A DNA stretch of 64,000 nucleotides from Primula veris (GCA_963682055.1 OY821743.1:29002702-29066701); one strand, 5' to 3'; shown: positions 44,715 to 57,560, counted from the first letter of the stretch. Translations and numbers: made by a program. Notes: a model not told the origin generated them from the sequence alone.

Positions 44715-45905
44715 TTTGTTGTTACAATCACATAACACTACAAGTCTACAACAATTTGGTAATTTAGGGATCGAGTTTGTTATTAATTACGGTTGACGAT
44801 CAAGTAGCGACCACAAATTAAACAAAATAAAACATACTGTATACAAATTAAAGTTAATTTCGTGAATAATCAATGCATCAGTAAATTGACTGCGTTCAAC
44901 GAGAAAGTAAAATGACTTGTCATTAAATAACAAGATTCTCGTTTTGCATGTAGGGGTGGGGAGAAAATTTCGTAAACCCAACCCGTAACCTAATCGACGT
45001 GGATTGGGACGGGTTAAGTTTTCAAAAAAAGTCAATCCATCCCGATCCGTTATATATTTTGCGGGTTGGGGTTACCAAATCGCGGGTTAGTCCGCTCCAA
45101 CCCGTTTCAACCGGCAATATATATAAAAAATAAAAAATATATATTTATATATATACATTGTGTATTTTAAGATAACAAACTACCGGTATTATTATATTTT
45201 AGTTTTTTTACTTTTTGTGAATGTTATAACGTATGATATGTTTTAATTTTTATTTCTCTTTTAAACATAATTTATTTTAAAATTTACGTTGATTGTGCAA
45301 ACTATGAAAAATAAAAAACCAAAATGAAAATTTAAGAATCAACCCGCCCCACCCGCCCCAATCCGCAAATTTTTTTTCAGGTTGGATTGGATTGGTTTGG
45401 GGTTTTAATTATAACGAGTTGAGGTGGGTTGGATTGGGTTGGGTTGAGTTGCGATTTAAATTTTACCAATCTGCCTCAATCCGTCTCGCAATTTATTTTA
45501 CGGATTTGGTTAGGATTAAGTTAAATCCGCCCGGTGCACTCATGCATTAAGACATCTACTCCTATTGTTTTTGCCAAACAATGCGTCTATATATTGATAA
45601 AATAAAATGAAACTGAAAAGTAAAAACATCGTTTTATACACTTCTAGATTATTTAAAAGATTTCTAATTTTGTTGTCCCTGTCTACATAAACATTTTTCT
45701 GAGTCAAAAAGGTTAGAATCCTCTTGTGCAATATTGGGAAGAACTGTTTCTTGCCGACCAAAATTATGGAACACTAACTCATGAAAACGACGGCTGCTCT
45801 TGTCATTTTGTTAATTAAAAGCATTTGAAAGTCTTAACACTCTCTTAATTATATCATTGATTATTTAAAAATTCTGTCTTATAAAATATTGCATTATCCG
45901 TACAT
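44715..45905. repeat. Dispersed repeat copy B (inverse of 23060-24298)
   Basis: The reverse complement follows copy A block by block: ATTAAGAGAGTGTTAAGA, GGTCGGCAAGAAACAG, GACGCATTGTTTGGCAAAAA, ACGAGAATCTTGT, ACCAAATTGTTGTAG. It lacks the 690-bp piece of copy A. It instead holds the 0.59-kb GGGTTGGG-rich insertion at 44951-45542. Confidence 0.78.
44951..45542. mobile_element. hAT-like insertion in repeat copy B
   Basis: Copy A is uninterrupted at this point (ATGCATGCAAACGAGAATC near 24088). Here the sequence between the two TGCAT borders starts TAGGGGTGGGGAGA and ends GCCCGGTGCACTCA. It is rich in CAACCCG/GGGTTGG motifs, typical of plant hAT subterminal regions. The terminal repeats are imperfect, and the shared TGCAT border bases could be part of the 8-bp duplication expected for hAT. 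No transposase is encoded. Confidence 0.65.
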
Positions 45906-47844
45906 GGAACGAAATAGTCGTGGGACATATTAATTGTTTCATAAGTCACTGCTTATACTACCTCAAAAGAAAAAGAAAATGCACGTTAAAGCATATTCTA
46001 AACAAATATGGACCACCAATAACTGAGCCGTTCATGTTCATGAGGCTGCAAAAAATAAAAAATCTCGTATTCAGCTTCGAACTCGTTTATTATTTTATAT
46101 TATTTTTTTGTCATATATATATATATATATATTCATGCATTTACATGTAAAACTATAAAATATAACATTGTCGATCGAAAAACATTTTTTTTTAACTTTC
46201 TATAAAATTATAAAATATAATGCAGACGATCGATAAGCACTCCTCACTTTATATAATATATTTATTTTTGACAACCTAACTCAGAACACTTGTTTGTATC
46301 GAAAATAACTACTACTGATTTTTTGCATGCATGTAAAGAAAATAACAAGCTGGTTTCCCATCAACTGATAAAAATGCACATCTTTTTTGAAATTCTAATA
46401 TAGTGTGAACAAACGTTTACTGAGTTGTTGAATTTTGAGCTTACTAGGAGTGGCATGCATTCATTCATCATATAAAGATATTAGAGCAAGAAGAAAATAA
46501 AACCAACTTTTGCCACATATTGTCACTAATGGCTTTTCTTCTTTCCACATAAGCTTCAACTTGACGGGTTTTAATCAAGTATGATACTTGACAGCTTAAT
46601 ATCAAGTTCATGAAATTTTATCTTGAGGTGAACAAAATGGCAATTATTGGCCCAGTCATTGATATTTTTTTTTTGTCACTTTATATCTTCCATAAGAAAT
46701 GCCACAATCAATGGAAGTCTATCAAACCAATTTAGTTTGGGAATTTTAATAGTTTGGACCCCATCTACAAATCGTTTTGTTTTAGAATTTATACCTTTAA
46801 CATATTTTCTTCTTTGTTTTATACCCTAACGTGTTCTGTTATGACTCAAAACTTCATCAGACGTTTTTCATCAGTCGTTCGGAGTATAATGGCGAATTTA
46901 TCACTAAATTACTTTTCAATGTGTAAATTAGATCCAACTGTAAGAAAGAAAGATAATTAAACCTCAACCATTAGATTGATCTTAAGGTTAAAAATAACGA
47001 TAAAAACAAATATTGATTTATACTTGCAACATATACATCATTGTTATAGTGGGCGTAATTAGATTAAGGCATGGAGAAGGACGGATTAGCAGCGAGCGAA
47101 CTTTTACGATTTTATTATTTGTAGTAAATTAGAAAACAGCTAGTGCATTAGCATGTTGAAATAAAGTTACTAAAAGAGGATATATAACATTTAAATACAT
47201 TTTATGTTTAATTACTCTAATTTTTAACTCTTACATCTCATAAAATATTAGTATTTGTTGACATTGTTAATGTGGAATTCATAAATTAATGAAATTTCTA
47301 TAAACGTTTCATTTGTATTTTATTCAAAAAATTTAAGTATACCCGTGTTTTCCATTTCATTCTGGTTGGTTTTCACAAATCAAATAAACTATAAACTAGG
47401 AAATAAACCGGACAAAATAACGATATGATATATATGTAAATAACTATTTAGTACTACATTATATTACTTCCTATAAATACAATATAAATTGAAAATAAAC
47501 CGAATTAAACTATTTTAGTGCATGTGGAGACATCATATAATAGGTTAAGATAAGGGCACCCAATTTCCTGGACGGATCGTTAATTAAGAATGAACTAATA
47601 GCATTGAGTACTTATAAATTGAAGTAGTAGCATGGTAATTAGAAATAGCACACATAATTTTTATTAAACACTATCATGTACAATTTTTCTTTAATAACAG
47701 GTACTAAAGTCAGAAATTATCATGGGACAAAGCCCCATGTTAAACTTACAAAACTGAAGTACGATATGTCTATCAAAATTACTAACATAATTATCATGTA
47801 CAAAAACCTTTACATATTGAGACGGTAAAAACATTTCGAATTTT
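45906..47844. other. Gene-poor AT-rich region
   Basis: Contains a (TA)n run near 46108-46132. No supported gene. Confidence 0.4.
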
Positions 47845-48001
47845 CACTAAAAAAAAATTGTTCAAATAGTTACGAAATTAGTGACGGTATTTTTTGTTAC
47901 GGACTTATTAGTTACGATTTTTGTGACGGGTTTGTCACGTTTTAGTCAATTTGTGACAGATTTATGAATAAGTGATAAGTTTTGACAATTTTTGACTCTT
48001 A
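47845..48001. repeat. Inverted relative of the adjacent CACTA-type MITE
   Basis: Starts CACTAAAAAAAAATTG and reads GTGACGGTATTTTTTGTTAC...GTGACAG, the diverged reverse complement of 48002-48183. Together the two form a fold-back of about 340 bp. It may be an older head-to-head insertion of the same family. Confidence 0.7.
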
Positions 48002-48183
48002 CACTACAAAATCATGTTTGATTTAGTGAGAGTTAAAAGTTGTCACAAGTCTGTCACAAACTGACTAAACTGTCACAAATCCGTCATAAATTGACTAAAT
48101 TGTCACAAAAACTGTCGTTAATAAGCTCGTAACAAAAAATACCGTCACTAATCCCGTCGCTATTTGAGTATTTTTTTATAGTG
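48002..48183. mobile_element. CACTA-type MITE, 182 bp, with TTA target duplication
   Basis: The ends are CACTACAAAATC and ...TTTTTTTATAGTG. TTA flanks both sides (47999-48001 and 48184-48186). It shares GTTTGATTTAGTGAGA, TGACTAAACTGTCACAAA and ATACCGTCA...AATCCCGTC blocks with the element at 24305-24467, so the two are one family. Non-coding. Confidence 0.8.
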
Positions 48184-48994
48184 TTAATAAATCTACATTA
48201 TTTTTGTAGTGTTTTTTTTTGGGAATGGAGATTATGTTTTATTAGTGGGGTTAGGAAAATGGTCATTTTTGGTACCAAAATAACGGTGGAGTAATAGTTT
48301 GGTGCAACGCCGTCCAAACAACAGACACCCTATATATATATATATATATAAATGATAAATACCTCTCTTTCTTTTTCTCTCTCTTTCACCCCACGCGCAA
48401 TCAATAGCTTTCTTTCTTTGAGTAGTATATATGTATAATATTACATACACAATAACATTATACATATCTTTGAATCATCATATACTTATAATATCCACAA
48501 CACCAACATCCACTTAAAATCTCTCTCTATCTTTACTTGAGCTGCAATTACTTGGCAAACTTCATCATACTTTTTGGTGAGTATATTATTAAACTTTATT
48601 ATCGTTATTATTAGTTTCTACTTTTTACTATAGCTATTGTTATTGGTATAAATATAAATTTAATATTTTAGTTGAGTAATCTGGTTAACTATATTATTTA
48701 GTAACTCAAGAACAAAATAGTTTTCATTTTCACTTTTCATGCAAATATGGGTTACTTCTCATTTAAACATGCTAGGATTTCTACATGCTCATGAATTACG
48801 TACAAAGCCCAAAAAGCTCAGGTTTGTGAAGCAAGGTGTGGAATATTACTTTGAATAAAACATATTTTTTCTTAAAATTTGATAATTATGCTATAAAAAG
48901 TGGCATGTATCAGGAACCTATAAATTACCTAAATTTAAGAAAACACAAAATTCACCTCATATATGAGGAATGCATATAATTCCCTAGATTAATA

Positions 48995-49229
48995 CCCTCT
49001 CCGTTCCTAAACAAATGTCCCCTACGAAAATACGTACAATTTTGACCGATAATTTTTTCATATTTAGATTGCCAAAAAAAATTATTTCAAAAGTTAATCA
49101 CGTAGTTTATGGTTAGAACTATATGATGAAATTTTAAATTTTTTCATTTCGGTAATTTTGATATGAAAATTTTGATGATAAAAGTTGCATGTATTTTCGT
49201 AGGGGATATTTGTTTAGGAACGGAGGGAG
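48995..49229. mobile_element. Stowaway-type MITE, about 235 bp
   Basis: The right end is the inverse of CTCCCTCCGTTCCTAAACAA. The left end is the slightly altered CCCTCTCCGTTCCTAAACAA. TA flanks both ends (48993-48994 and 49230-49231). The subterminal ACGAAAATACGT blocks pair. It belongs to a different subfamily from the copy at 19182 (CTAAACAAATG versus CTATTTAATTG after the shared end). Confidence 0.9.
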
Positions 49230-49231
49230 TA

Positions 49232-51914
49232 TAATAGTAATAAACTATCATGGGGTCTACATTTTTGGAGTTGTAATATTGTTATGATTATTAAAATATA
49301 ATAAAAAATTAAAAAAATTAAGTTATTATAAGAAAATTAATAAGAAAACTGTAATTCTGTGTAAATGTAAACGATTACTTAAAATGTATAAAATATGTTA
49401 GGTTTAATGAAATGGTTAAAATAGCTATAATATAATATGGCAGCCACAAAGACAGTAAGCTAGTTTCATTCAGTCAGAAGTCTTTGTCAAAAGTAATAGT
49501 TTACCTACAAAACTACACTTTATGTATAGTTTAATCACCAAACAAAACATGGTTACCCGAAAACACTATTTTGGTAGAAAATGCATTTTTCCGGAAACCT
49601 GTTCCAAATACAGAAACCATACTCTTTTAAAATATTAGGGGAAACGTTTTTGAAACTTAAGTGAAACCTTGTAAAATCTTAAATGATACTTTTTCATAAC
49701 TCTAACAATACGAAAATTAAACTTTACTGAAACTTCAAATAAGCTTTTACGATAATATTTTGGTAATAAAGTACAGTAGAAAAAATGCATTAAAACATGA
49801 TGAAAACAATATACTAAAAGAGAATATGTGAAATCTTAATAAATTATTTGTATGGTTTTCAAATTTTAGCTATAAATTGAATACTCATTTGCATTATAAT
49901 TGTGGAATCTATAAACTAATACTATAAGTTATGTAAAAATGTTATATATTTTTTATTTTTTAATTATACCGGCGTTTTCCGTCTCACAAATTTTAAGATA
50001 CGTTTTCCGTTTTCGTTTCCCGTACCGCTTCTCGTTTTCGTTTTCCAAGTCGCGACAACTATGGAACAAAACAAGATTACTGCATAAGAGAGTTTTTTTA
50101 TGTTCTTAAAATGGTTCCACATGTCACTGATATAAAAACCATAATTATTAATGATGGTCCAAGGAATTTCATTTTTCATATTGGTAATGGTTCAAGCTTT
50201 ATAAGTAAATGATAGTAGAGTTGGTGGTTAAAGGCCATTCACCTTCACGATTGCTAATTATAGCATGTAACTTTCTCTTTTAGAGAACACCCACTATCGA
50301 TATGTAAATGTAGTATATCTGAATCATATGCAAAATGAGACAATTTTGAAATTCACTTATCATATGAGAGAGACCTATTACTATGATCCACTTCAATAAA
50401 AAAGAAATCTTAACTTTGTTTCTAGCGTTTTAAAGAATTTGTTCAAACCGATTTTTTTAGTAACCTAATTATTTTTACCTTTAAGAATATTTGTATATAG
50501 TATAGCCCCGTTTTTCTCTACAAGAAGATATATTTAGGGTCAGAAAGTATTGCTCGTGCTATATGCATTTCCTCATGGAGATTTAGGTGCTTGTGAAATA
50601 TTTCTAGTCGCTATAGATCATGCGCGAATACCAGAGATAGAGAGTAAAGGATTCGTGTGCACTGAAAAGAACACTCGCATTCGAAAGAACACTCGCACAC
50701 AAAGATAACATCTGTGTTTAAAACAAGTCCAAATTTTCAGGATTTCGGATCCATTTCATGTTTTATGCATGTAGGCACTTTCCATTAAGTTGCAATTAAT
50801 TAAGAGAATGGTAGAAGTTTTATCATTGAGCAAGTGTTTTTTGTGGTTTTATTTGTTTTGGGAGGTACCACGTACATATTTTGGTCTTTCGCGTTACTAC
50901 TCACGCTGTCACACATGGTCTTTCTTTGTCTATCCCATAAAGACTAAAGAGGTAAAGGACGAAATGTCATTGATCATCATGACCTGAATGTTCCATCGGT
51001 TAAGCATTACTCATGACAACTTAATTCTACACTACAAAACAGCAGGGAAAAGAAACTTGTAAATGAAAATAGGTACAACTGAAGATGAACAGATAAGCAA
51101 AATTTTAATGGAAATGTCATTCATGATCATTGCAATGGTCTATACTCTTCTATTTGCTTTAGTAAATGTGCTTATTTCCCTTCAATTTCAATATTATAGA
51201 GAAATCACTCCATTAGAAAGTTTAGATATTTTTAAGTGTGCTATATGCTTTCACAAAAACATACTGATTTTAGGATGGAGGCAGCTTTTGGCTGCTAATT
51301 AAAGTCACATATTCGGCTAAGTAAACGGCAAAAGTATTTTTCTTTTCAATAAATTTAATATCTATGAAGTGTCTAAGCCTTGTTTACTTTCTCATGAAGA
51401 TTTTTAAAACTAATTAGCAGTGTGTTCGCAGCATGATAAAAGGATTTCTTTTTAACAAAAATACAAAATTGAAATTATGGAATACATTGATGTTCTGAGT
51501 CTAAAATATATCAAGCTTGAATCTATAACTTCATTGACTTTGATGGTTGATGTGGTATAGATTGGAGTTTAAAAAAAAAACATCAAGTTAAGTTTAATCA
51601 TTATAACTGTCCAACTCCATCCTACTAGCAGTAAGTTCTGAAATAAATAGAACACTCTTTAAACCCTTAACATTTTACCCATATAAAGTTCTGTCCAAAG
51701 TATTTCCATGTTTAAAAAGTAAAATATAACAAAATAAAAATATAGATTTGTAAATGATTTCTTATCTTTCACCATGGGTGGTGGTGTGGTGGGACTAGGG
51801 CAAAAGCTTGAGAGACAGACTTCTTGATGGTAATTATTTAATTAATATATGTGTCCTTTTATTTAAAGTTGGTATGATAATGACATATCATTGGCTATGA
51901 GACTAACATTCACT
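49232..51914. other. Intergenic region upstream of the NAC gene
   Basis: AT-rich. Near 49968-50045 a cluster of CGTTTTCCGT / TTTTCGTTTTCC motifs is a low-complexity patch. No supported gene; the right part should contain the NAC promoter. Confidence 0.4.
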
Positions 51915-51947
51915 CATCTCTCTCTCTCTCGATCTCGATCTCTCTCC
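51915..51947 (+). promoter_or_regulatory. CT-rich tract in the NAC 5' leader
   Basis: CATCTCTCTCTCTCTCGATC and following CT dinucleotides lie 20-50 bases before the NAC start codon. Pyrimidine tracts of this kind are common in plant 5' UTRs and may affect expression. The assignment is positional. Confidence 0.4.
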
Positions 51948-51966
51948 AGAATAGTTGTCATCGATC

Positions 51967-53355
51967 ATGGAGACGGAAAATTCATCGAGTGTTCCACCAG
52001 GGTTCCGATTTCACCCAACAGAGGAAGAGCTAGTTGGTTACTACCTAAACAGAAAAATCAATTCCTTGAACATTGATTTGGATGTTATTGTTGAAGTTGA
52101 TCTCTACAGAATTGAGCCATGGGATATTCAAGGTAAATTAATTTTTACTATTAATTTTCTTCATGTCTAATCAAATTATTTTCATCTGCTTTTTGGTTAC
52201 AACCTTCAAGTTTTTTTTTCCAGATTTCTTTCTTTATAAAATATAAATTATGCTCTATTTGGTTGATATATAAGCTAAAAACTGAATTTTTTGTTTACTT
52301 GCCTAGAATAGTCTAAAAGTTTAAGCTGGATGAACATGTAATATTTCTCTTCAATGATCTTCTGGTTGCATTAAAAAAGAAATTACAAAAGTCTTATCAG
52401 GCATGAGATCATTCCAATACTACATGCTTGCTTTAGATCTTTCAATAAAAAAGAATTGTTGATACATTAATGCATACTTTTACTAACAGGGTAACAGTTA
52501 TGATCATCAACCGTATACAGCAACAACATTTTTCGAAAAGTGATTCACACAGTGACCAGACTAATAATTATATTAATTAGGTCAAATAACACATGGTCTC
52601 TAAAGTGAACTACATTTACCAACACAATATTCTTGTAATTAAGTATTATTTAATTAAAAGTTAAAACCGGACAAGTAATTACATTGACTTTCTCATTTCC
52701 GATCTAATCATTGTACTTTAACCAAGAAACAGTTTTTGGCTTTTCTGAACTTCAGTGATCTCTCCTATATATATCTTTACGAGATCGTTATGTTTAATTC
52801 CATAGATAAATGCAAATATGGCTATGAAGGGCAAAATGAGTGGTACTTTTTTAGTTATAAGGACAAGAAGTACCCAACAGGCACGAGGACAAACCGAGCG
52901 ACTTCAGCTGGATTCTGGAAAGCCACGGGGCGTGACAAGGCGGTGCTTTCATGCAACAGAATGATTGGAATGAGGAAAACTCTTGTTTTCTATAAAGGGC
53001 GTGCGCCGAATGGACAAAAAACTGACTGGATAATGCACGAATATCGGCTGCAAACATCTCACCAAGCACCTCCCCAGGCAAGTCACGGCAATATTAACTT
53101 CAAGTTTGACAGTTATTTTTTTTTTTTCCAGTTAATTATAGTCTGCTTCTTTCTCATTTCTAATAGAAGCGTTTCGGAATTGTTTGTTTAATTACCTAAA
53201 AACTGTGTAACTTCTGTCAATTAGTGTATATAGTATGGTAATAGAGCCTCTCTCACTCTATAGATGAATACATTTACACCATTATCAAATGAATGAAAAC
53301 AAATCACGTATTAAAACAGGGGCAGAGCTAGGGAGCTGGCAGGAGCTACACCCCC

Positions 53356-53387
<32 letters not shown>

Positions 53388-54630
53388 TTTACAGTACAAA
53401 AATAAAAATAAAACGAAAAATAATTATTTAGCCCCCAATAATTAAATTTTAAAATTCAGTCCCCCCATATACTAATGCTGGCTCCGCCACTTGACACAAA
53501 TTGATCAATATTTTTGAGTAAAATGTTGAAGTTCTCGAGTACAGATGTAAACGACTATACGGTCTCTGTCTTTCAGGAATACTATGAAGACTACGAAATC
53601 TTTTCTAGAAACTAACATGTGCTACAGAGATTATTCTAATTTCTACAACATAATATTTTAGTATAATCCGGTCCGGTCCTCAATATTTTTCAGAGTTACT
53701 CTCAAAGAATGAAACAACTAATTGTATTCACATTAAAAGTCACTTATTATTGTTCACTTTCTATACTTACGTTCTGAAGTCTCAACCCAAAGCATAAAAA
53801 GTTATGCATTTCCTAGCTAGGGTTTGAATACCATCTGCATAGACGGATGAACACAACCCCTCATGTATAGCTACAGGTCAAAGGCTAATAAGTTCAAATG
53901 AAAATGATTAATTATCTTGATATACATACCACGGTTTTGAAAAATGAAATCCAAGTTAAAGTGTTTGTACAAGAGATATGTTAAAAGCGTAAAAAGCCCG
54001 AAAAGCAAGTTTCTTAAGCTTTTTTTAAGCTTTGAGTTGAGCTTCTATGGAGCTTTAAATTTATTTATTTTTCCTACGAAGCGTGCTTTTTAAAACAATG
54101 ATATATACACAATGCAGGAAGAAGGATGGGTAGTTTGTCGAGCATTCAAGAAACAAGCTCCGAATCAAAATCAACGGTTAGAGGGTTGGAGCAGCCAAGC
54201 TCACTACCCTATGATCAGGGATCACAACTATAGTTACAAGCCACTTTCATATTCTGAAATACCATCGACAAGTAACACGATGGACATGGTTTCTCCTAAT
54301 CAAGCTATGCTATTGCCACATTCCCCATTTAACTCAGAACAGGATCACCTTAACCCCAACTACAGTTATACCCCTAACTCTTTTATTGAATCTCCTCAGC
54401 AAGATAGCTCTTCTCTCCTAACATATGATGGAACCGAGTACATGCAAAATAATAGTATCAACCAAGATCAGTTATATGAAGATGAATCGAGAAATTTTGA
54501 GAACTCCTGTGTGGACTGGAAAAATTTAGACGAGTTGCTAACGGAACCCACATCTTTTTTGCAATCAAGTTATGACCGAAATGCTCAAAACCATCCAAGC
54601 CATCTGTTTTCATACTTGCCTGACCTATAA
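51967..54630 (+). CDS. NAC-domain transcription factor, VND type (closest in motifs to VND7), 3 exons, 316 aa
   Basis: Exons 51967-52132, 52806-53077 and 54118-54630 join in phase. The NAC domain (about residues 9-158) has all five subdomains: [51 protein letters not shown] with [30 protein letters not shown] with DWIMHEYRL, and [22 protein letters not shown] and the WDIQ block favour the vascular-related NAC-domain group, master regulators of vessel and secondary wall formation; VND7 itself is an inference. The C-terminal 158 residues are Asn/Ser/Gln-rich with an acidic end ([12 protein letters not shown]), suitable for activation. Intron 2 starts CAG|GCAAGT, so it is a GC-AG intron unless another donor is used. 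It also carries a repeat with a poly-C run. ATG 51967 gives the normal short N-terminus. Confidence 0.93.
53317..53493. mobile_element. Small MITE-like element in NAC intron 2, with a poly-C run
   Basis: Terminal sequences CAGGGGCAGAGCTAGG and the inverse of CAAGTGGCGGAGCCAGC are imperfect inverted repeats of a type common in plant genomes (GGGGCGGAGCC...GGCTCCGCCCC). Inside are about 26 consecutive C (53351-53376) followed by about 10 A. The length of the C run may be uncertain in the assembly. No target duplication was confirmed. Confidence 0.55.
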
Positions 54631-56004
54631 CCACCAGAGCCATTAGTAAAACTAAAATTCATACTTACAAAATGATTATTGGCATACATATATAGAAGAT
54701 AGATGAGCAACAAATGACTTTTTCCTAAAAAAAGTTAATTAATATATTGTCCAGGGCTCCCGTTAGTTTTTAATTTGTTTCCACTCTTCTTAGAGAAAAC
54801 TTGCCAAAATGTTTAACATGAGAGGCAAACCCGAGAGCTATTATCTATAGCTTGGTTTGGTTCATGATTGTAATTTTATTATGCATTATTTATAGGCAAA
54901 TTACGCATTGTTACCGCATTAATCATTACTTTTCTGGTGTGGGTTTAACAGCGTTTTCCAGTATTATAGAACAAGTGATTGTAACCAGAAATAGAATATA
55001 GTAACATGTAGTTTCAGTATTCTTAATTTTAATTTGTAGGCCAAATCATATAAACTGAGAAAAAAAAATCCATGGATCATTTCCATCATCTGGATAATCA
55101 TGTATCAAATGTTTCGCATCTGTGAAAAATGTATTTGAACTAATCGTATTGTAACGGAAAAGTAAATTAAAATCCTAAATCAGTTACTCCGTTTGTTCAA
55201 CTGTATACAAGTAATTATTATTGAAGTTTGAAGCAATCATCTACAGCTCTATTTCTCACACAAACACGAATTGCAACAAAATTATTGCAATTTATTTTTA
55301 TACTACTTACAATTTTACACTTAAATAATTAAATTACTTAAGTAAAGAAAATAAGAAAAATTGTAAATTTTCTTTAAAATAATTGACACTTAAAGAAAAA
55401 CGGTCACTTGATTTGAATAACCAAAAAGGAATAATTAATTAACTCCTAATTTGAAATCCAGGAATTATATAGTAAATGTATGTCTCCATTTAATATATTT
55501 TAGAATGTTAGAAATATATTAAAACACCAAGAGAAGCGAAAGAAGCTTTGGTTAACACAATAAGATATCTAAAGCAGATAAGAGTTAAAAATAAGAGTAT
55601 CTTGGAGATCCTAAACAAAAAACTCATTTGTAAATCTAATAAAGTATAGAAAGATTTATAACGACCTCAAAAATTCTGTAAAAAGTTGTACCAACAACTT
55701 TAATAAAACAACAAAAAGAGTAGTACTCAACAAAATGGAAATCTTCAAATGATGGTCTGAGATATTAAAGTCCGAGATCGTATGATTACAAGTTAGGTCC
55801 AGCGAGTATGCACATTTTAATTGTCATTGTTGTGGCAATATATATTACCAATACTATTATTTAATTGTATGTTTTGGGCATTGACCAATTAAATAATGTA
55901 AACGTGTTTTTAAATGAGAAAGGCTTGAAGAATCAAGGAGATTTGATTTGATTGTGACCGCATTTATATTAGTGGATGAATAAGTCAGTATACATGTACT
56001 TAGG
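54631..56004. other. 3' flank of the NAC gene and intergenic DNA
   Basis: AT-rich; no supported gene or delimited element. Confidence 0.45.
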
Positions 56005-57050
56005 CTCGGTTTCTTTTTTCGGAAAATATTTATCCTATAAAATATTTGTTATGTGAATTATTTTTCTGTAAATTGTTTTCCTTCTATTCGTTTATTAAGT
56101 GTTTGGCGATATTTAAATTTTTCATGAAAATTTTTTGACTAAGGACGCGTTTGAAATCGACTTTTGTAGTAAAAAATAGATTTTACAATAAGAAACAAAC
56201 TTGTTTAAAATAAGCTATTTTTAAAAAATAATGAGAAAAAAATTCTTTAAATTAAGTCACATATAGCTTTTTTACCTCTAAATGACTTATAACTTAATTT
56301 TGTTAATAAGTCATTTTTTGCTTATTTTAACTTATTGGTGATTTGGAAATATACAAATATTTCAATTGAAAATTTTAACGTTTGGTGATTTTGATGTATA
56401 AAAGTCTTCGAATTCCTAAATTGTATGATTTTGAGCTTTTTATGCGAAAAATAACCTTTTAAAAAGTTAACACCCACATCTTTTTTTATCAAAAAAACTA
56501 AATAAGAAGCCTTTAGAAACAATGACAAAAAAACTGGTTTAAATTAAATCACTTCTATCTATTTCAAATGACTTATAACTTATTTTTTTTAATAACTCAT
56601 TTTTCACTTTTAACTTATTAGTTACACAAAAATATACAAAATAATTTAATCAGAAAATTTAACTTCTTTGTGTAAAATCTAAAATAAGTTTTCGAATTCA
56701 TAATTTCTCTAATTTTGAGTTTTTTCACGAAATCTAGATTTTGAAAATTAAAAAAAAGCTAATTTATCAAACACACATAATTTATTTTTATAAAAAACAA
56801 GAAAAAAGGGTGAGGTAAAAAGGATAAAATATATAATTTCGTGAAAATTTTATATTTTCCTTCACGAATTAAAATGTTTTCCGTCCAATTTTGGTATTAG
56901 TCATTTTCCCTTATTTTCCTTGACAGATGGAAAATATTTTTCTTAGTTTCTTATTTTCCTGTAAACCAATCATGCATAAAATATATTTTCACCGAAAAAT
57001 ATTTTTCTTTACTGATTTCCCCTTAAAACAAACAAAGCTTAGCTATTTAC
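56005..57050. repeat. Nested fold-back sequences (candidate MITEs)
   Basis: The outer borders TAGGCTCGGTTTCTTTTTTC and the inverse of the 57030-57050 end (AAGCTTTGTTTGTTTTAAGG) are weakly complementary, with GGAAAATATTT-type blocks inside both. An inner pair, GCGTTTGAAATCGACTTTTG near 56147 and the inverse of the 56775 end (GTGTTTGATAAATTAGC), suggests one element nested in another. Ends and target duplications are not resolved. Confidence 0.45.
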
Positions 57051-57560
57051 GTGAGAGAAAGATCAAGAGAGAATGTTTTGAAAGAAATAGAAAAAATACA
57101 CGAGTGAATTCTGTGAGAAACATAAAAGGTATCTTGAGAGATTGATATTTGTTAAGTCGAAGATGATAAAATTAGGTAAATACTTGAATGATTCAGTGTT
57201 GTAAGTCTGAAATCTTACAATTGTTTCTTAGACAATATAAATATATAAGTAGGTGAGTTTCTCAGAGACTAGACACTAGGACTAGTCCCAATTCTGTTAT
57301 CAAACGCGTATGTTATTCTCTCATGTATATTCAACTTTTCAAATATGGGCTTAGTTACCACTCAAGTTATAACTATATTAAATCTGATGCATTCTTGAAA
57401 CTTAGACGGCGAGTTTTATTTCAATTGCTATTATAATTTCACATCAAATTTTACTTCTTGTGAATATACCAGTCATGTAGTTTGATCAAACCATCTAATT
57501 CACAAAAATGATCGTTACATCTTTTAGATATTAAAGTTTCATCTTATTTATAAAAAAAAA
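57051..57560. other. Intergenic; no gene recognised
   Basis: AT-rich sequence between the fold-back region and the purine-rich stretch. No supported feature. Confidence 0.4.

Noticed and set aside
51063..51302. 79-codon plus frame with hydrophobic segment
   Set aside because: AT-rich random frame, no family, no gene structure around it.
51955..51966. Upstream non-ATG in-frame extension of the NAC gene
   Set aside because: Begins with TTG; the ATG at 51967 gives the usual short N-terminus before VPPGFRFHP.
54112..54117. ATG just before NAC exon 3 as an independent gene start
   Set aside because: ATGCAG is the intron 3' end (acceptor CAG); the following sequence is NAC subdomain E and needs exons 1-2.
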